From assembly GCF_018603905.1 (NCBI RefSeq), contig NZ_JAHFZZ010000005.1:434001-498000 (forward strand): DNA of 64,000 bases. Reading direction: 5' to 3'. Shown here one piece after another: positions 54,581-64,000 of this stretch. Below the pieces are notes generated by a model. That model saw nothing but the letters and a program-made list of their open reading frames with translations, was not told the DNA's origin and made no database searches. Both the position numbers and the translations under genes were made by a program. The stretch is from Nonomuraea sp. NEAU-A123 (lineage in GTDB: Bacteria; Actinomycetota; Actinomycetes; Streptosporangiales; Streptosporangiaceae). Positions within the stretch are counted from its first letter, which is position 1, and every line of letters starts with the position of its first letter.

Positions 54581-56313
54581 TGCTGCTCCGTCTCCTGCGC
54601 GCCCAGCTCAGGCCGTACGGGAAAGAGATCACGTTAGTCGTCCTCTTCCAGTTCGTGCAGACGCTGGCCACGCTCTATCTCCCCACTCTCAACGCCGACA
54701 TCATCGACAACGGCGTCGTCAAAGGCGACACCGGATACATCGCACGCATCGGGCTGGTGATGCTCGGTGTGACGCTCATCCAGATCACCTGCTCGATCGT
54801 GGCCGTCTACTACGGCGCCCGGACCTCGATGGCCCTGGGCCGGGATCTGCGGGCCGCGATCTTCCACCGGGTGCAGGACTTCTCCGCCCAGGAGGTCAAC
54901 CGGTTCGGGCCGCCGTCCCTGATCACCCGGACCACCAACGATGTGCAGCAGGTCCAGTTGCTCGTGCTGATGACGTTCACGATGATGGTGGCGGCGCCGA
55001 TCATGTGCGTCGGCGGCATCGTGCTGGCGCTGCGCATCGACGCGACGCTGTCGTCGCTGCTGCTCATCGTGCTGCCCGTGATGATCGTCATCGTGGGCCT
55101 GATCGTGATGCGGATGCGGCCGCTGTTCCGCGCGATGCAGGAGCGCATCGACCGGATCAACCAGGTGCTGCGCGAGCAGATCACCGGCATCCGGGTCATC
55201 AGGGCCTTCGTCCGTGACAAGCACGAGCGCGAGCGCTTCGCCGTGGCCAACGAGCAGCTGACCGATGTGTCGCTGCGGGTCGGGCGGCTGATGGCGCTGA
55301 TGTTCCCCTCGGTCATGCTGGTGGTGAACCTGTCCAGCGTCGCCGTGGTGTGGTTCGGCGGCCACCGCATCGCCGACGGGACCATGCAGGTGGGCGCGCT
55401 GACCGCGGTCATCTCCTACCTGATGCAGATCCTGATGTCGGTGATGATGGCGATGTTCATGTTCATGATGATCCCGCGGGCCGAGGTCTGCGCCGAGCGC
55501 ATCGACGACGTGCTCGGCACCGAGCCGACCGTCCACCCGCCGGCCAGCCCCATCACCCCCGAACGACACCTCGGCGAGCTGGAGCTGCGCTCCGTGGACT
55601 TCCGCTACCCGGGTGCCGAGGAGCCGGTGCTGTGCGACGTGAGCTTCGTGGCGCGGCCGGGTCATACCACCGCGATCATCGGCAGCACGGGCAGTGGTAA
55701 GACGACGCTGCTCAACCTCATCCCCCGCCTGTTCGACGCGACCGCCGGCGATGTGCTGGTCGATGGCGTGAACGTGCGCGACCTCGATCCGGCCGCGCTC
55801 TCCCGGGCGGTCGGCCTGGTCCCGCAGTCGCCCTACCTCTTCTCCGGCACCGTCGCCTCCAACCTGAGGTACGGCAAGCCGGACGCGACCGACGAGGAGC
55901 TGTGGCAGGCCCTTGACGTGGCCCAGGCCCGCGAGTTCGTCGAGGCGATGCCCGGCGGCCTGGACGAGCCGATCTCCCAGGGCGGCACCAACGTCTCCGG
56001 CGGCCAGCGCCAGCGCCTGGCCATCGCCAGGACACTGGTGCACAGGCCTGAGATCTACCTGTTCGACGACTCCTTCTCCGCCCTCGACTACGCCACCGAC
56101 GCCCGGCTGCGTGCCACGCTGGCCGAGAAGATCACCGACGCCACGATCGTCATCGTGGCCCAGCGGGTGAACACGATCCGCGACGCCGACCGCATCCTCG
56201 TGCTCGACGACGGCCGCGTGGTCGGCAGCGGCAACCACGCCGAGCTCATGACCAGCTGCCCGACCTATCGGGAGATCGTGCTGTCCCAGCTCACCGAACA
56301 GGAGGCAGCATGA
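54580..56313 (+). CDS. ABC exporter half-transporter, subunit with non-consensus ATP site
   Basis: The 577-residue type IV exporter has six N-terminal helices and an ATPase domain with Walker A GSTGSGKTTLL, signature VSGGQRQRL and Walker B YLFDDSFSALD, in which the catalytic Glu is Asp. This Asp is the mark of the degenerate site in heterodimeric exporters such as TM287/288. Its ATG overlaps the tetR stop (TGATG) and its stop overlaps the next start (ATGA). Confidence 0.93.
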   Translation: MLLRLLRAQLRPYGKEITLVVLFQFVQTLATLYLPTLNADIIDNGVVKGDTGYIARIGLVMLGVTLIQITCSIVAVYYGARTSMALGRDLRAAIFHRVQDFSAQEVNRFGPPSLITRTTNDVQQVQLLVLMTFTMMVAAPIMCVGGIVLALRIDATLSSLLLIVLPVMIVIVGLIVMRMRPLFRAMQERIDRINQVLREQITGIRVIRAFVRDKHERERFAVANEQLTDVSLRVGRLMALMFPSVMLVVNLSSVAVVWFGGHRIADGTMQVGALTAVISYLMQILMSVMMAMFMFMMIPRAEVCAERIDDVLGTEPTVHPPASPITPERHLGELELRSVDFRYPGAEEPVLCDVSFVARPGHTTAIIGSTGSGKTTLLNLIPRLFDATAGDVLVDGVNVRDLDPAALSRAVGLVPQSPYLFSGTVASNLRYGKPDATDEELWQALDVAQAREFVEAMPGGLDEPISQGGTNVSGGQRQRLAIARTLVHRPEIYLFDDSFSALDYATDARLRATLAEKITDATIVIVAQRVNTIRDADRILVLDDGRVVGSGNHAELMTSCPTYREIVLSQLTEQEAA

Positions 56314-58265
56314 CTACCCAGGCGCCCGCGCGCCGCCCTCAGCCTGGTTTCGGCCCGGGGCGGATGATGTCCGGGCCCGCCGAGAAGGCCCTCGACTTCG
56401 GCGGTTCGCTCCGCCGCCTGCTGCGGCTGTTGCGCCCCGAGCGCGCGCTGCTGGGGATCGTCCTGGCCCTCGGTACGGCCAGCGTCGCGCTGAGCGTGAC
56501 GGGTCCCAAGATCCTCGGCCACGCCACGGACCTGATCTTCTCCGGCATCATCGGGGCCCGGCTGCCCGCGGGGGTCACCAAGGAGCAGGCCGTGGCGGGG
56601 CTGCGCGCCAAGGGCCAGGGCACGTTCGCCGACATGGTGTCGTCGATGAGCGTGGTGCCCGGCCACGGCGTCGACTTCACCGCGCTGGCCCAGGTGCTGG
56701 GCTGGGTGCTGGCGATCTACCTGCTGGCCTCGCTGCTCGGCATCGCGCAGTTCCGGCTGACCACGACCATCGTGCAGCGGGCGGCGTCCCGGCTGCGTGA
56801 GCGGATCGAGGCCAAGCTGGCGCGGCTGCCGCTGAGCTACTTCGACGGCCAGCCGCGCGGCGAGACCCTCAGCCGCGCCACCAACGACACCGACAACATC
56901 GCGCAGACACTGCAGCAGACGATGAGCCAGCTCATCACGTCGGTGCTCACGGTCGTGGGGGTGCTGGTGGTGATGTTCTGGATCTCGCCGATCCTGGCGC
57001 TCATCGCGCTGGTCTCGGTGCCGCTGTCCATCTACGTCACCGCGATCATCGGCAAGCGGTCGCAGCCGCAGTTCATCAAACAGTGGTCCTCGACGGGCAA
57101 GCTCAACGGCCACATCGAGGAGATGTACGGCGGGCACACGCTGGTCAAGGTGTTCGGCAGGCAGAAGGAGGCCGGCGAGATCTTCGCCGAGCACAACCAG
57201 GCCCTGTTCACCTCCAGCTTCCGCGCCCAGTTCATCTCCGGGATGATCCAGCCGGCCATGATGTTCATCGGCAACCTCAACTACGTGCTGGTCGCCGTCG
57301 TGGGTGGGTTCAAGGTGGCCTCGGGCTCGATCTCCCTCGGCGACGTGCAGGCCTTCATCCAGTACTCGCGGCAGTTCAGCCAGCCGTTGACCCAGGTGGC
57401 CGGCATGGCGAACCTGGTGCAGTCGGGCGTCGCCTCGGCCGAACGGGTCTTCGAGCTGCTGGAGGCTCCCGAGCAGTCCCCGGAGCCCGCCAAGCCCGCA
57501 CGGCCCGCGCAGGTCAGGGGCCGCGTGGCGTTCGAGAACGTGTCCTTCCGCTACACGCCGGACAGGCCGCTGATCGAGAACCTGTCGCTGACCGTGGAGC
57601 CCGGCCAGACCGTGGCCATCGTCGGCCCCACGGGAGCGGGCAAGACGACGCTGGTCAACCTCATCATGCGCTTCTACGAGGTGACCGGCGGCCGTATCAC
57701 GCTCGACGGCGTCGACATCGCCGAGATGTCCAGGGAGGAGCTGCGCGCCAACATCGGCATGGTGCTGCAGGACACCTGGCTGTTCGCCGGCACGATCGCG
57801 GAGAACATCGGCTACGGGGCGGAAGGCGCCACGCCCGAACGGATCGAGGCCGCCGCGGAGGCCGCCCACGTGGACCGCATCGCGCACACGCTGTCCGACG
57901 GCTATGAGACGGTGATCGACGAGGAGAGCGGCTCGACGGTCAGCGCGGGGGAGAAGCAGCTGATCACGATCGCCCGGGCGTTCCTGTCCGAGCCGGCGAT
58001 CCTGATCCTGGACGAGGCGACCAGCTCGGTCGACACCCGGACCGAGGTGCTCATCCAGCGGGCGATGAGCTCGCTGCGCGAGGGACGTACCAGCTTCGTG
58101 ATCGCCCACCGGCTGTCCACGATCCGCGACGCCAACCTGATCCTGGTCATGGAGAACGGGCGGATCGTCGAGCAGGGCACGCACGAGTCGCTGCTGGCCG
58201 CGGACGGCGCCTACGCCCGGCTGTACTCGGCCCAGTTCGCCCAGCCCGTCGCGGAGGTGGATTAG
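56310..58265 (+). CDS. ABC exporter half-transporter, partner subunit
   Basis: The 651-residue partner has a longer N-terminal region, six helices, and an ATPase domain with Walker A GPTGAGKTTLV, Walker B LILDEATSSVD (catalytic Glu present) and signature VSAGEKQLI, which departs from SGGQ. Together with the first subunit this predicts one competent and one degenerate ATP site, the standard heterodimer arrangement. The exported compound is unknown. A perfect 34-bp palindrome ends the transcript. Confidence 0.93.
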   Translation: MTTQAPARRPQPGFGPGRMMSGPAEKALDFGGSLRRLLRLLRPERALLGIVLALGTASVALSVTGPKILGHATDLIFSGIIGARLPAGVTKEQAVAGLRAKGQGTFADMVSSMSVVPGHGVDFTALAQVLGWVLAIYLLASLLGIAQFRLTTTIVQRAASRLRERIEAKLARLPLSYFDGQPRGETLSRATNDTDNIAQTLQQTMSQLITSVLTVVGVLVVMFWISPILALIALVSVPLSIYVTAIIGKRSQPQFIKQWSSTGKLNGHIEEMYGGHTLVKVFGRQKEAGEIFAEHNQALFTSSFRAQFISGMIQPAMMFIGNLNYVLVAVVGGFKVASGSISLGDVQAFIQYSRQFSQPLTQVAGMANLVQSGVASAERVFELLEAPEQSPEPAKPARPAQVRGRVAFENVSFRYTPDRPLIENLSLTVEPGQTVAIVGPTGAGKTTLVNLIMRFYEVTGGRITLDGVDIAEMSREELRANIGMVLQDTWLFAGTIAENIGYGAEGATPERIEAAAEAAHVDRIAHTLSDGYETVIDEESGSTVSAGEKQLITIARAFLSEPAILILDEATSSVDTRTEVLIQRAMSSLREGRTSFVIAHRLSTIRDANLILVMENGRIVEQGTHESLLAADGAYARLYSAQFAQPVAEVD

Positions 58266-58300
58266 ATCACCGCCGCGGCCCGCTGAGGGACGGCACACGA

Positions 58301-58334
58301 ATCGGTGCCCGGTGAGATCTCACCGGGCACCGAT
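58301..58334. terminator. 34-bp perfect palindrome, bidirectional terminator
   Basis: The sequence reads the same on both strands over 34 bp (half-site ATCGGTGCCCGGTGAGA, centred on AGATCT). It lies 36 bp after the ABC exporter and 17 bp before the stop of the convergent small gene, so it would terminate both transcripts. Confidence 0.88.
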
Positions 58335-58350
58335 CAGTGGGCGGTCACGA

Positions 58351-58659
58351 TCAGCACACGATGAAGATGCTCTGCCAGCCGACAGGCGTCCGCTGCTCCG
58401 CGTTGCGGTTGGAAGGCAGCTCGAAGTGCGTCACACCCTGCGCGTTGGGCTGGTTGTACATGCGCCCCGACTGGCCGTCGCCGTACCACTTGTAGGACCC
58501 GTGGAAGGGGATGTTGGACGGCCCGCACGCGTCGATGACGACGGACCTGCCGGTGAAGCCCCGCCCCTCGTAGGCGACGTACTGCGAGGCGTAGGCGGCA
58601 CTGGCGGTGAGCGCGATGATTCCGGCTGTCAGGGCGGGGACGAGGAGGATTCTCTTCAC
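58351..58659 (-). CDS. Small secreted beta/gamma-crystallin-like protein
   Basis: The 102-residue protein starts at GTG with AAGGAG upstream and has a signal peptide (VKRILLVPALTAGIIALTASAAYA). The mature about 78 residues show the crystallin/peptidase-inhibitor I36-like pattern YEGRGFTGRSVVIDACG and later YKWYGDGQSGRMYNQ, with two cysteines that could pair. Related actinomycete proteins are secreted and sometimes bind calcium or inhibit proteases. The role here is open. An ATG 57 bp upstream is less likely because it would bury the signal. Confidence 0.75.
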   Translation of the reverse strand: MKRILLVPALTAGIIALTASAAYASQYVAYEGRGFTGRSVVIDACGPSNIPFHGSYKWYGDGQSGRMYNQPNAQGVTHFELPSNRNAEQRTPVGWQSIFIVC

Positions 58660-58790
58660 ACTGCTCCTTGGGTGCAAGGTTCTGCTCGGCAAGCCGGGCT
58701 TGCCGCAGGACGCCACCCATCATGTACGGAAAGTGATGGAGGAACTACTTACTGTGACGGCAGGCTGTGCTCGCCTCAAGTCGCCGAATG

Positions 58791-59453
58791 TCAGTCGGCA
58801 CCGGCGCCATGTGCTGTGCGGTGCCATGCGGCGCGGAGGGCCTGGATCTCTTCGGGGGTGCTCTCCCGGGCGATGTACGGGATGTCGAGGATGTGGCGGC
58901 TGCCGGGCAACTTGGCGCGGACCACCCCGGCGTCCTGGAGGATCTGCGCGTAGACGGAGGCCCCGTCCATGCAGAACACGTCGATGACCGCCACCCGCCC
59001 ATCGAGGGCCTGCCGCAGGTTGCCGGAGTTCAGGTCGATGCCGTCCCACCAGGGCGTCCGGGCCCGAAACTCGGCGTCGACCGCGGCGGCGGCCTGCCGT
59101 ACCTCGGCCAGGGCCACATCGCCTTCGCCCGCCCGCCACTGGCGGGCGACCTCCTTGGCCCGCACCGGTTCGAGCGGTGCCAGGAATTCCAGCACGGCCA
59201 GCGTGCCGCCGCCGTCCAGCGGGCTGTCGAAGGCGATGCGCGGCAGGTAGGGGTTACCGCGCCGGCGACGGCACAGTTCGAGGAAGGCGGCGTAGGCCGG
59301 ATCGAACGGACACACCCTGGCCGCCCACAGCCCGTCGGGAGAGCGCAGGCCGATCGCCCAGTCGCCGACGCCGCACGGCGTCCAGCCGGCCAGCACCAGC
59401 TCGGCCGTGGCCTCGCGGTGAGTCATCGAAGGCCAGGGCACGTCGGGGAGCAC
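58791..59453 (-). CDS. Protein with degenerate kinase (phosphotransferase-like) fold
   Basis: The 220-residue protein ends with the pattern WWDGIDLNSGNLRQALDGRVAVIDVFCMDG. This corresponds to the catalytic loop (D-L-N-x-x-N) and the metal Asp (VIDVF) of aminoglycoside phosphotransferase-like and HipA-like kinases. The N-lobe is shortened and no clear Gly loop is seen. The Asp and Asn of the catalytic loop remain, so activity is possible. It is single, between the crystallin-like gene and the XRE/NB-ARC gene, all on the minus strand. Confidence 0.7.
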   Translation of the reverse strand: MLPDVPWPSMTHREATAELVLAGWTPCGVGDWAIGLRSPDGLWAARVCPFDPAYAAFLELCRRRRGNPYLPRIAFDSPLDGGGTLAVLEFLAPLEPVRAKEVARQWRAGEGDVALAEVRQAAAAVDAEFRARTPWWDGIDLNSGNLRQALDGRVAVIDVFCMDGASVYAQILQDAGVVRAKLPGSRHILDIPYIARESTPEEIQALRAAWHRTAHGAGAD

Positions 59454-59521
59454 GGGCGCAGCCTACGAGATCCGCCCGACCGAGCGCACCCGGGTTTCGG
59501 CTCGGCCCAACCGAGCCCGAC

Positions 59522-60901
59522 CTACACCCACGACCGGCCGGCCCGTTCGCCCAGCCCCTTGACGACTCGGAATCTGACACCGCCTTCCACGCCCTGAAGG
59601 TCATCAACGGCATCCGTTGGGTGCGGCAGGGCCGAAACATGGTCGCGGACCAGCTCATGGAATCGGTACCGGCAGGGGGCGGACTCCTGAAGGAGGTGGG
59701 CGTCCAGCAGTTGGTCCAGCAGCCGTCTCGCGCGCACCACGGTCGTGTCCAGCGCGGCGGCGGCCTCGGTGACGCCGAACTCGGTGCCGACGCGCGCACC
59801 CAGCAGCCGATACACCCGTCGCTGGTCCTCGGGAAGCCGCTGATAGGACAGGTCCAGGGCGACGGCGACGCTGTGCGGCCCGGCCGTCAACTCGGCCAGC
59901 CGATCATCCGTCAACCGGTTCAGCAGATGTCCGAGGCTCCAGGTGGCACGCGCCTGAAGCTGGACGGCGGCGATGCGGATGGCGAGCGGGAGCAGCCCGC
60001 AGCGCTCCACGATCTCCACCAGAGCCGTCGCCGGCGCATCCGTGACCCGCTCCTCCCCGGCCGTGCGGGTGAACAGGTCGACCGCCTCCTTCAGCGGCAG
60101 GACATCCAGCGACAAGGTTCGGGTGTCGTCCAGGGCGATCAGCCGGCGCCGGCTGGTGACGATCAGCCCACAGCCCGGGTCGGCCGGCAGCAGCGGGCGG
60201 ACCTGGTCTTCATCGGCGGCATTGTCCAGCACGATCAGGACTTCGCGGTCGGCCATCACGCTGCGATACAGCGCGGCGCGGTCATCGAGGTGCTCGGGGA
60301 CGCACTCGTCAAGGACACCGAGTGTGCGCAGGACGCGGGCGAGCGCGTCACCTGGATCGACCGGTGACTTTCCCTCGGTATGGCCGTGGAGGTTGACGAA
60401 CAGCTGCCCGTCGGGAAAACGAGAGGTAAGACGATGGGCGGCATGAACGGCCAGTGCCGTCTTACCGACTCCGGCCATGCCGTCAATGGCGACGACCGTC
60501 ATCGTGGTCGCATTCTCGTAGTAATCTGCCAAAGCCATCAGTTCACGCCGTCGGCCAACAAATGCCGCCACGCCCGCCGGTAGCTGTCGCGGAATCGGCG
60601 GTGGGCCGGTTCCCGCCGGATCATCGCGTTCGGTGGAAACCGACGGACCGCGAGCCACGGCGACCAGCATCGCGCGCTCTTCGCCGTTCAGTCCCAACGC
60701 CTCCGCCAGCAGCAGTATCGACCTGGTACGAGGCTGCTGAAGTCCGTCGTGTTCCAACCGGCGGACGGTCCGAACGTTCAGGCCGGCCCGTTCGGCCAGT
60801 TGCTCCTGAGTCAGCAACGCCCGCTTCCGCCACGTGCGCAGCAGCGTTCCCAAAGAAAAATCTATGACTTCCGCCAGCGCGGAAACGGTGGAGATGGTCA
60901 C
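59522..60901 (-). CDS. XRE/NB-ARC (STAND) regulator, apparently lacking its C-terminal repeats
   Basis: The 459-residue protein has an XRE HTH (residues about 18-75: RKRALLTQEQLAERAGLNVRTVRRLE), then NB-ARC with P-loop GMAGVGKT at 141-148, Walker B VLIVLDNAADEDQV, the VTSRRRL sensor, and the winged part to YRFHELVRDHV. Relatives in AfsR-like regulators go on for several hundred residues of TPR. Here the protein ends soon after with an unrelated tail, so it is probably truncated or a short variant. It is divergent from the nSTAND1/WD40 gene across 189 bp. Confidence 0.85.
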   Translation of the reverse strand: MTISTVSALAEVIDFSLGTLLRTWRKRALLTQEQLAERAGLNVRTVRRLEHDGLQQPRTRSILLLAEALGLNGEERAMLVAVARGPSVSTERDDPAGTGPPPIPRQLPAGVAAFVGRRRELMALADYYENATTMTVVAIDGMAGVGKTALAVHAAHRLTSRFPDGQLFVNLHGHTEGKSPVDPGDALARVLRTLGVLDECVPEHLDDRAALYRSVMADREVLIVLDNAADEDQVRPLLPADPGCGLIVTSRRRLIALDDTRTLSLDVLPLKEAVDLFTRTAGEERVTDAPATALVEIVERCGLLPLAIRIAAVQLQARATWSLGHLLNRLTDDRLAELTAGPHSVAVALDLSYQRLPEDQRRVYRLLGARVGTEFGVTEAAAALDTTVVRARRLLDQLLDAHLLQESAPCRYRFHELVRDHVSALPHPTDAVDDLQGVEGGVRFRVVKGLGERAGRSWV

Positions 60902-61090
60902 GGCAACTCCGAGCTCATCAGGTTGGATAGTGTTTGCCGGACCTGACCGGTGAGATCCGCAGATACATGAAAAGCGCGTTCGGGCGGTTCAAACCACTGG
61001 TCAGACGAAAGCGAACGGAATCGGACGGTCTGAGGGGCCGGATCATCGCGTTTAACTGTGTTTGATCAGCATCGGCGTGATTAGCCAGAA

Positions 61091-64000
61091 TGAAGGCCAT
61101 GGGTGAGGGTGACGAGGATGGCGCGCGGGCGCAGTCGGGTCTCCGGCCGCTGAGGAGCCACGGCGCCCTGCTTTCGCCGTCCGGCGAGGTGTGCCCCTAC
61201 CAAGGGCTGGTGCCGTTCGAGACCGAGAAGACCGAGTTCTTCTTCGGACGTGCGCGGGCGACCTACAGCCTTCTGGAGCGCCTGGGACCGCGCCTGGACG
61301 AGCACGGGTCCATCCTGCTGATCTCGGGTGCCTCGGGTGTGGGCAAGTCGTCGCTGTTACGGGCGGGGCTGATGCCGGCGCTGGCGAAGGGGATGCTGCC
61401 GGTCGCCGGATCGCAGCGTTGGCGCCGCCTGCTCATCACGCCGACCTCAAGGCCGTTGTGGGCACTCGCCGAAGGGTGGGCGGAGGCGTTCGGCGGGCGC
61501 GTCGAGACGGCGTACGAGCACCTGCGGGACGATCCGCGGCGGACGCTGTCGGGGGCTCTCTCCACGGACGGCCGTCTCGTCCTGGTGGTCGATCAGTTCG
61601 AGGAACTGTTCGTTCTGGTGACCGACGAGCAGGAGCGCCAGGCGTTCGTGCGGGTCCTGGACGCCCTGGCCGAAGGCCCGCGGGGCGCCGGGGTGATCAT
61701 CGGGGTACGCGCGGACTACTGGGACCGCTGTGCGGCTTACCCGCAGTTCGCCGAGGCCATCCAGGACGGCCAGGTCATCGTCGAGCCGATGGCGGAGTCG
61801 GATCTGCGGCTGGCCATCACCGGCCCCGCGGCCGCGGTGGGGCTGGAGATCGAGCCCGGTCTGGTGGAGACCATCCTGGGGGAGTTACGCGCCGGCCAGG
61901 CCGCCGGCGATCGCTACGAGGCCGGGGCCCTGCCCCTGCTGTCGCAGGCTCTGCGCAACACCTGGGAGAGACGTGAGGGCGGTCGGCTGACCGTCCGGGG
62001 ATATGAGGAGTCCGGCCGGGTCCGCGACTCCGTGCGGCGCACGGCCGACGAGGTACTCGGGCGGCTCCCGGCCGAGGACCGCAAGACCGCGCTCAGACTC
62101 TTCCGGCGCATGACATTGATCACCACGGGCGGGCGGGTGGCGCGCCGCAGGGCCACCCTGACCGAGATCCACGCCGCCGCGTCGGCGAACTCGGCGGAGC
62201 GGCGAGACCGAGCGGAGGCGCTGCTCTCCGCGTTCGCCGACCAGCGCCTGCTCACCCTGCACGAGGACACCGTCGAGATCGCCCATGACGCCCTCCTGAT
62301 CGCGTGGCCGACCCTCCGCCAATGGCTCGAACCCGACTTCACCGCACAGACGGTGTACGACCGGCTCATCGACGACGCCGCCCAGTGGGCCGAGAACCAC
62401 CGCGACCCCGCCTTCCTCTACCGGGGCGGTCGGCTGCTGGCAGTCCAGGACAGCCGGCCCCGCTGGGACCGCGACCCCGACAGTTTCCCGCCGCCCGGCC
62501 CCACAGCGGAGCGCTTCCTCACGGCATCGACGCGGGCGGCGCGGCGGGCCGGCCGCCGCCGGCGCCTCGTCATGGCCGGCCTCGCGGTGCTGTCGGTTCT
62601 CGCCCTCATCGCGGCCGGCGCCGCCGTCAACGCGGCGAACGACGCCGTTGCGCAACGCAGGGTGGCGGACTCGCGCCGACTGGCGGCGCAGAGCGAGGTG
62701 ACCGGTGACACCGCCCTGGCCTCGATGCTGGCCGTGGCGGCGTGGCGGATCGCTCACACCGACGAAGCCCGCAACCGTGTCCTGGTCGCGGCGACCCGTA
62801 CCGGCCGGGGGACCCTCACCGGGCACACGAGAGGCGTCACGGCACTGGCGTTCAGCCCCGACGGTTCGATCATCGCGACAGGAAGCGACGACGGCACCGC
62901 GCGGCTCTGGGACACGGCGTCGCGGCGGCAGCTCGGCGCCCCGATCACCCGGCGGAAATACGACTGCTCAAGCGTCGAGCTGGCCTTCAGCGCCGATGGC
63001 CGGACCCTGGCCACGGCGTGTCTCAACAGCGTCCGGTTCTACGACGTGGCCACCCATCGCGAGCTGGGCGTCGAGCTGGAGCACGAGGAGGTCGTGTCGG
63101 CGATCGCGTACAACCCGGACGGAAAGACCTTCGTGACCGGTGACTTCCACGGCGTCGTCCGGCAGTGGGACGCTGTCACGCACCGTCCGCACGGGACTCC
63201 CATGGGCCGCCCCGACGACGGGCAGCAACTCGCCAGCGTCATCCGCGAGGTGGCCTTCAGCCGGGACGGAAAGACCCTGGCCAGCGCGGGCAACGAGACC
63301 GTACGGCTCTGGGACACCGCCACATCCCGCCAGATCGGCACCCCGTTCGCCCGGCACGCCAAGGGGGTCTACGGTGTCGCCATCAGCCCGGACGGTGCCA
63401 CCCTCGCGACCGTGGGCTACGACAGAACCGCCCGGCTGTGGAACATCGCCACGCGGAAGCAGACAGCCGTGTTCAAGGACCGCTCCGCCGGTTTCAACGC
63501 GATCGCCTTCAGCCCGGACGGCACCCGGCTCGCCACCGCCGGGTCCAGCGGTCGCACCGTCCTGTGGGACACGGCCAGCCGGCAACAGCTGATCGCGCTC
63601 GCCGACAATCTCAGCGGTGTCGACCGCGTGGCGTTCAGCCCGGACGGGAAACTGCTCGCCGCCGCCAGCGACGACGGCGTCGTACGGCTGGCCGACCCGC
63701 AGGTCCACCTGCAGATCGGGACCCCGATGCCCGCACGCGGCGTCGTCGCGCTGAGCCCTGACGGACGGACCTTGGCCGCCGGCGTGGGCGACGAGAAGGA
63801 CCCCGCGATCCAGCTATGGGACGTGGCCACCCAGCATCCCATCGGCGGCCCGCTGCGTCCCAAGGGCCCTCGCCTCTCCGCGGCCACGATCGCCTTCACC
63901 CCCGACGGGCGGACGCTCCTGACCTCCAACTCAGACGGCCTGCGGCTCTGGGACGTCGCGAGCCGCCGCGAGCTCGCCCATGACGGAACACTCACGGGCG
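61091..64000 (+). CDS. nSTAND1 ATPase with WD40 repeats (runs off the right edge)
   Basis: At least 970 residues are open with no stop. The protein starts (ATG 61091, or 61100) with a short tail and the nSTAND1 domain CPYQGLVPFETEKTEFFFGR. Walker A GASGVGKS is at residues 80-87 and Walker B is VLVVDQFEELF. A membrane helix (LVMAGLAVLSVLALIAAGA) separates it from a beta propeller that begins at about residue 575, with repeats such as VTALAFSPDGSIIATGSDDGTARLWD. At least eight repeats are visible and the propeller is incomplete. Such proteins act as signal-sensing, oligomerising switches. Confidence 0.92.

Noticed and set aside
54634..56238. His/Asp-rich minus-strand open frame opposite the ABC exporter
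   Set aside because: It mirrors the codons of the exporter gene and has no ribosome binding site or recognisable domain.
1..64000. tRNA or rRNA genes, CRISPR arrays, insertion sequences, integrase or attachment sites
   Set aside because: I saw no cloverleaf-like gene, no regularly spaced repeats and no transposase or integrase frame. The only long repeat is the 177-bp vanR copy.

Overview
The window is high-GC DNA with dense gene packing, many GTG starts and 1-4 bp stop/start overlaps. It carries STAND ATPases, an MmyB-type regulator, a VanRS/VanY set and a Nur-type operator. This points to an actinomycete, most likely a Streptosporangiaceae member such as Nonomuraea (inference; no rRNA gene is present). 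I see no tRNA, rRNA, CRISPR array, phage gene or insertion sequence.

Layout. 1-900: the end of a probable DUF305 gene and two decayed gene fragments. 0.9-15 kb: small self-contained units. These are a DHA2 MFS exporter with a palindromic operator, a monooxygenase divergent from its TetR, a zinc-type CDF exporter with a CzrA/NmtR-like ArsR, a Tat-exported class V aminotransferase, a cysteine-synthase-like enzyme with an MFS partner, a DUF899 protein, an MmyB-type regulator divergent from an aldo/keto reductase, a cut-off cupin, and a TPR/retropepsin-like protein whose catalytic Asp is Tyr. 15-24 kb: a cell-wall module with Ddl-type ligase, MurF and YgeA-type racemase in one operon, facing VanY coupled to a STAND ATPase, then a VanR/VanS-like system and a lipoprotein. 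A 177-bp inverted copy of the vanR 5' end lies in front of the ligase operon. 24-29.5 kb: a regulator joining HTH, P-loop ATPase, helical repeats and a complete HD-GYP domain, two secreted proteins and an MFS transporter.

29.6-47.5 kb: two Opp/Dpp-type ABC transporters. The first is a minus-strand five-gene operon next to an Lrp-type regulator. The second is a plus-strand operon that continues into a catalytically dead alpha/beta hydrolase, an isopenicillin-N-synthase-like dioxygenase, a double DUF427 protein and an iron alcohol dehydrogenase, which looks like import and oxidation of one substrate. Between them lies sodF with a perfect Nur box, a predicted leaderless promoter and an in-frame lipoprotein signal. 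47.5-53.9 kb: an MBL-fold hydrolase with an operator like that of the TetR unit at 2.8 kb, a hypothetical protein, an epoxide hydrolase, a membrane protein and a NarL-type two-component system. 53.9-58.3 kb: a TetR with a heterodimeric ABC exporter. 58.3-64 kb: a crystallin-like secreted protein, a kinase-fold protein, and an XRE/NB-ARC regulator divergent from an nSTAND1/WD40 protein that runs off the right edge.

Best candidates for a new system are the racemase/ligase/MurF/VanY/VanRS module, which resembles glycopeptide-resistance logic without VanH, VanA or VanX, the HTH/STAND/HD-GYP fusion, and the dually startable SodF.
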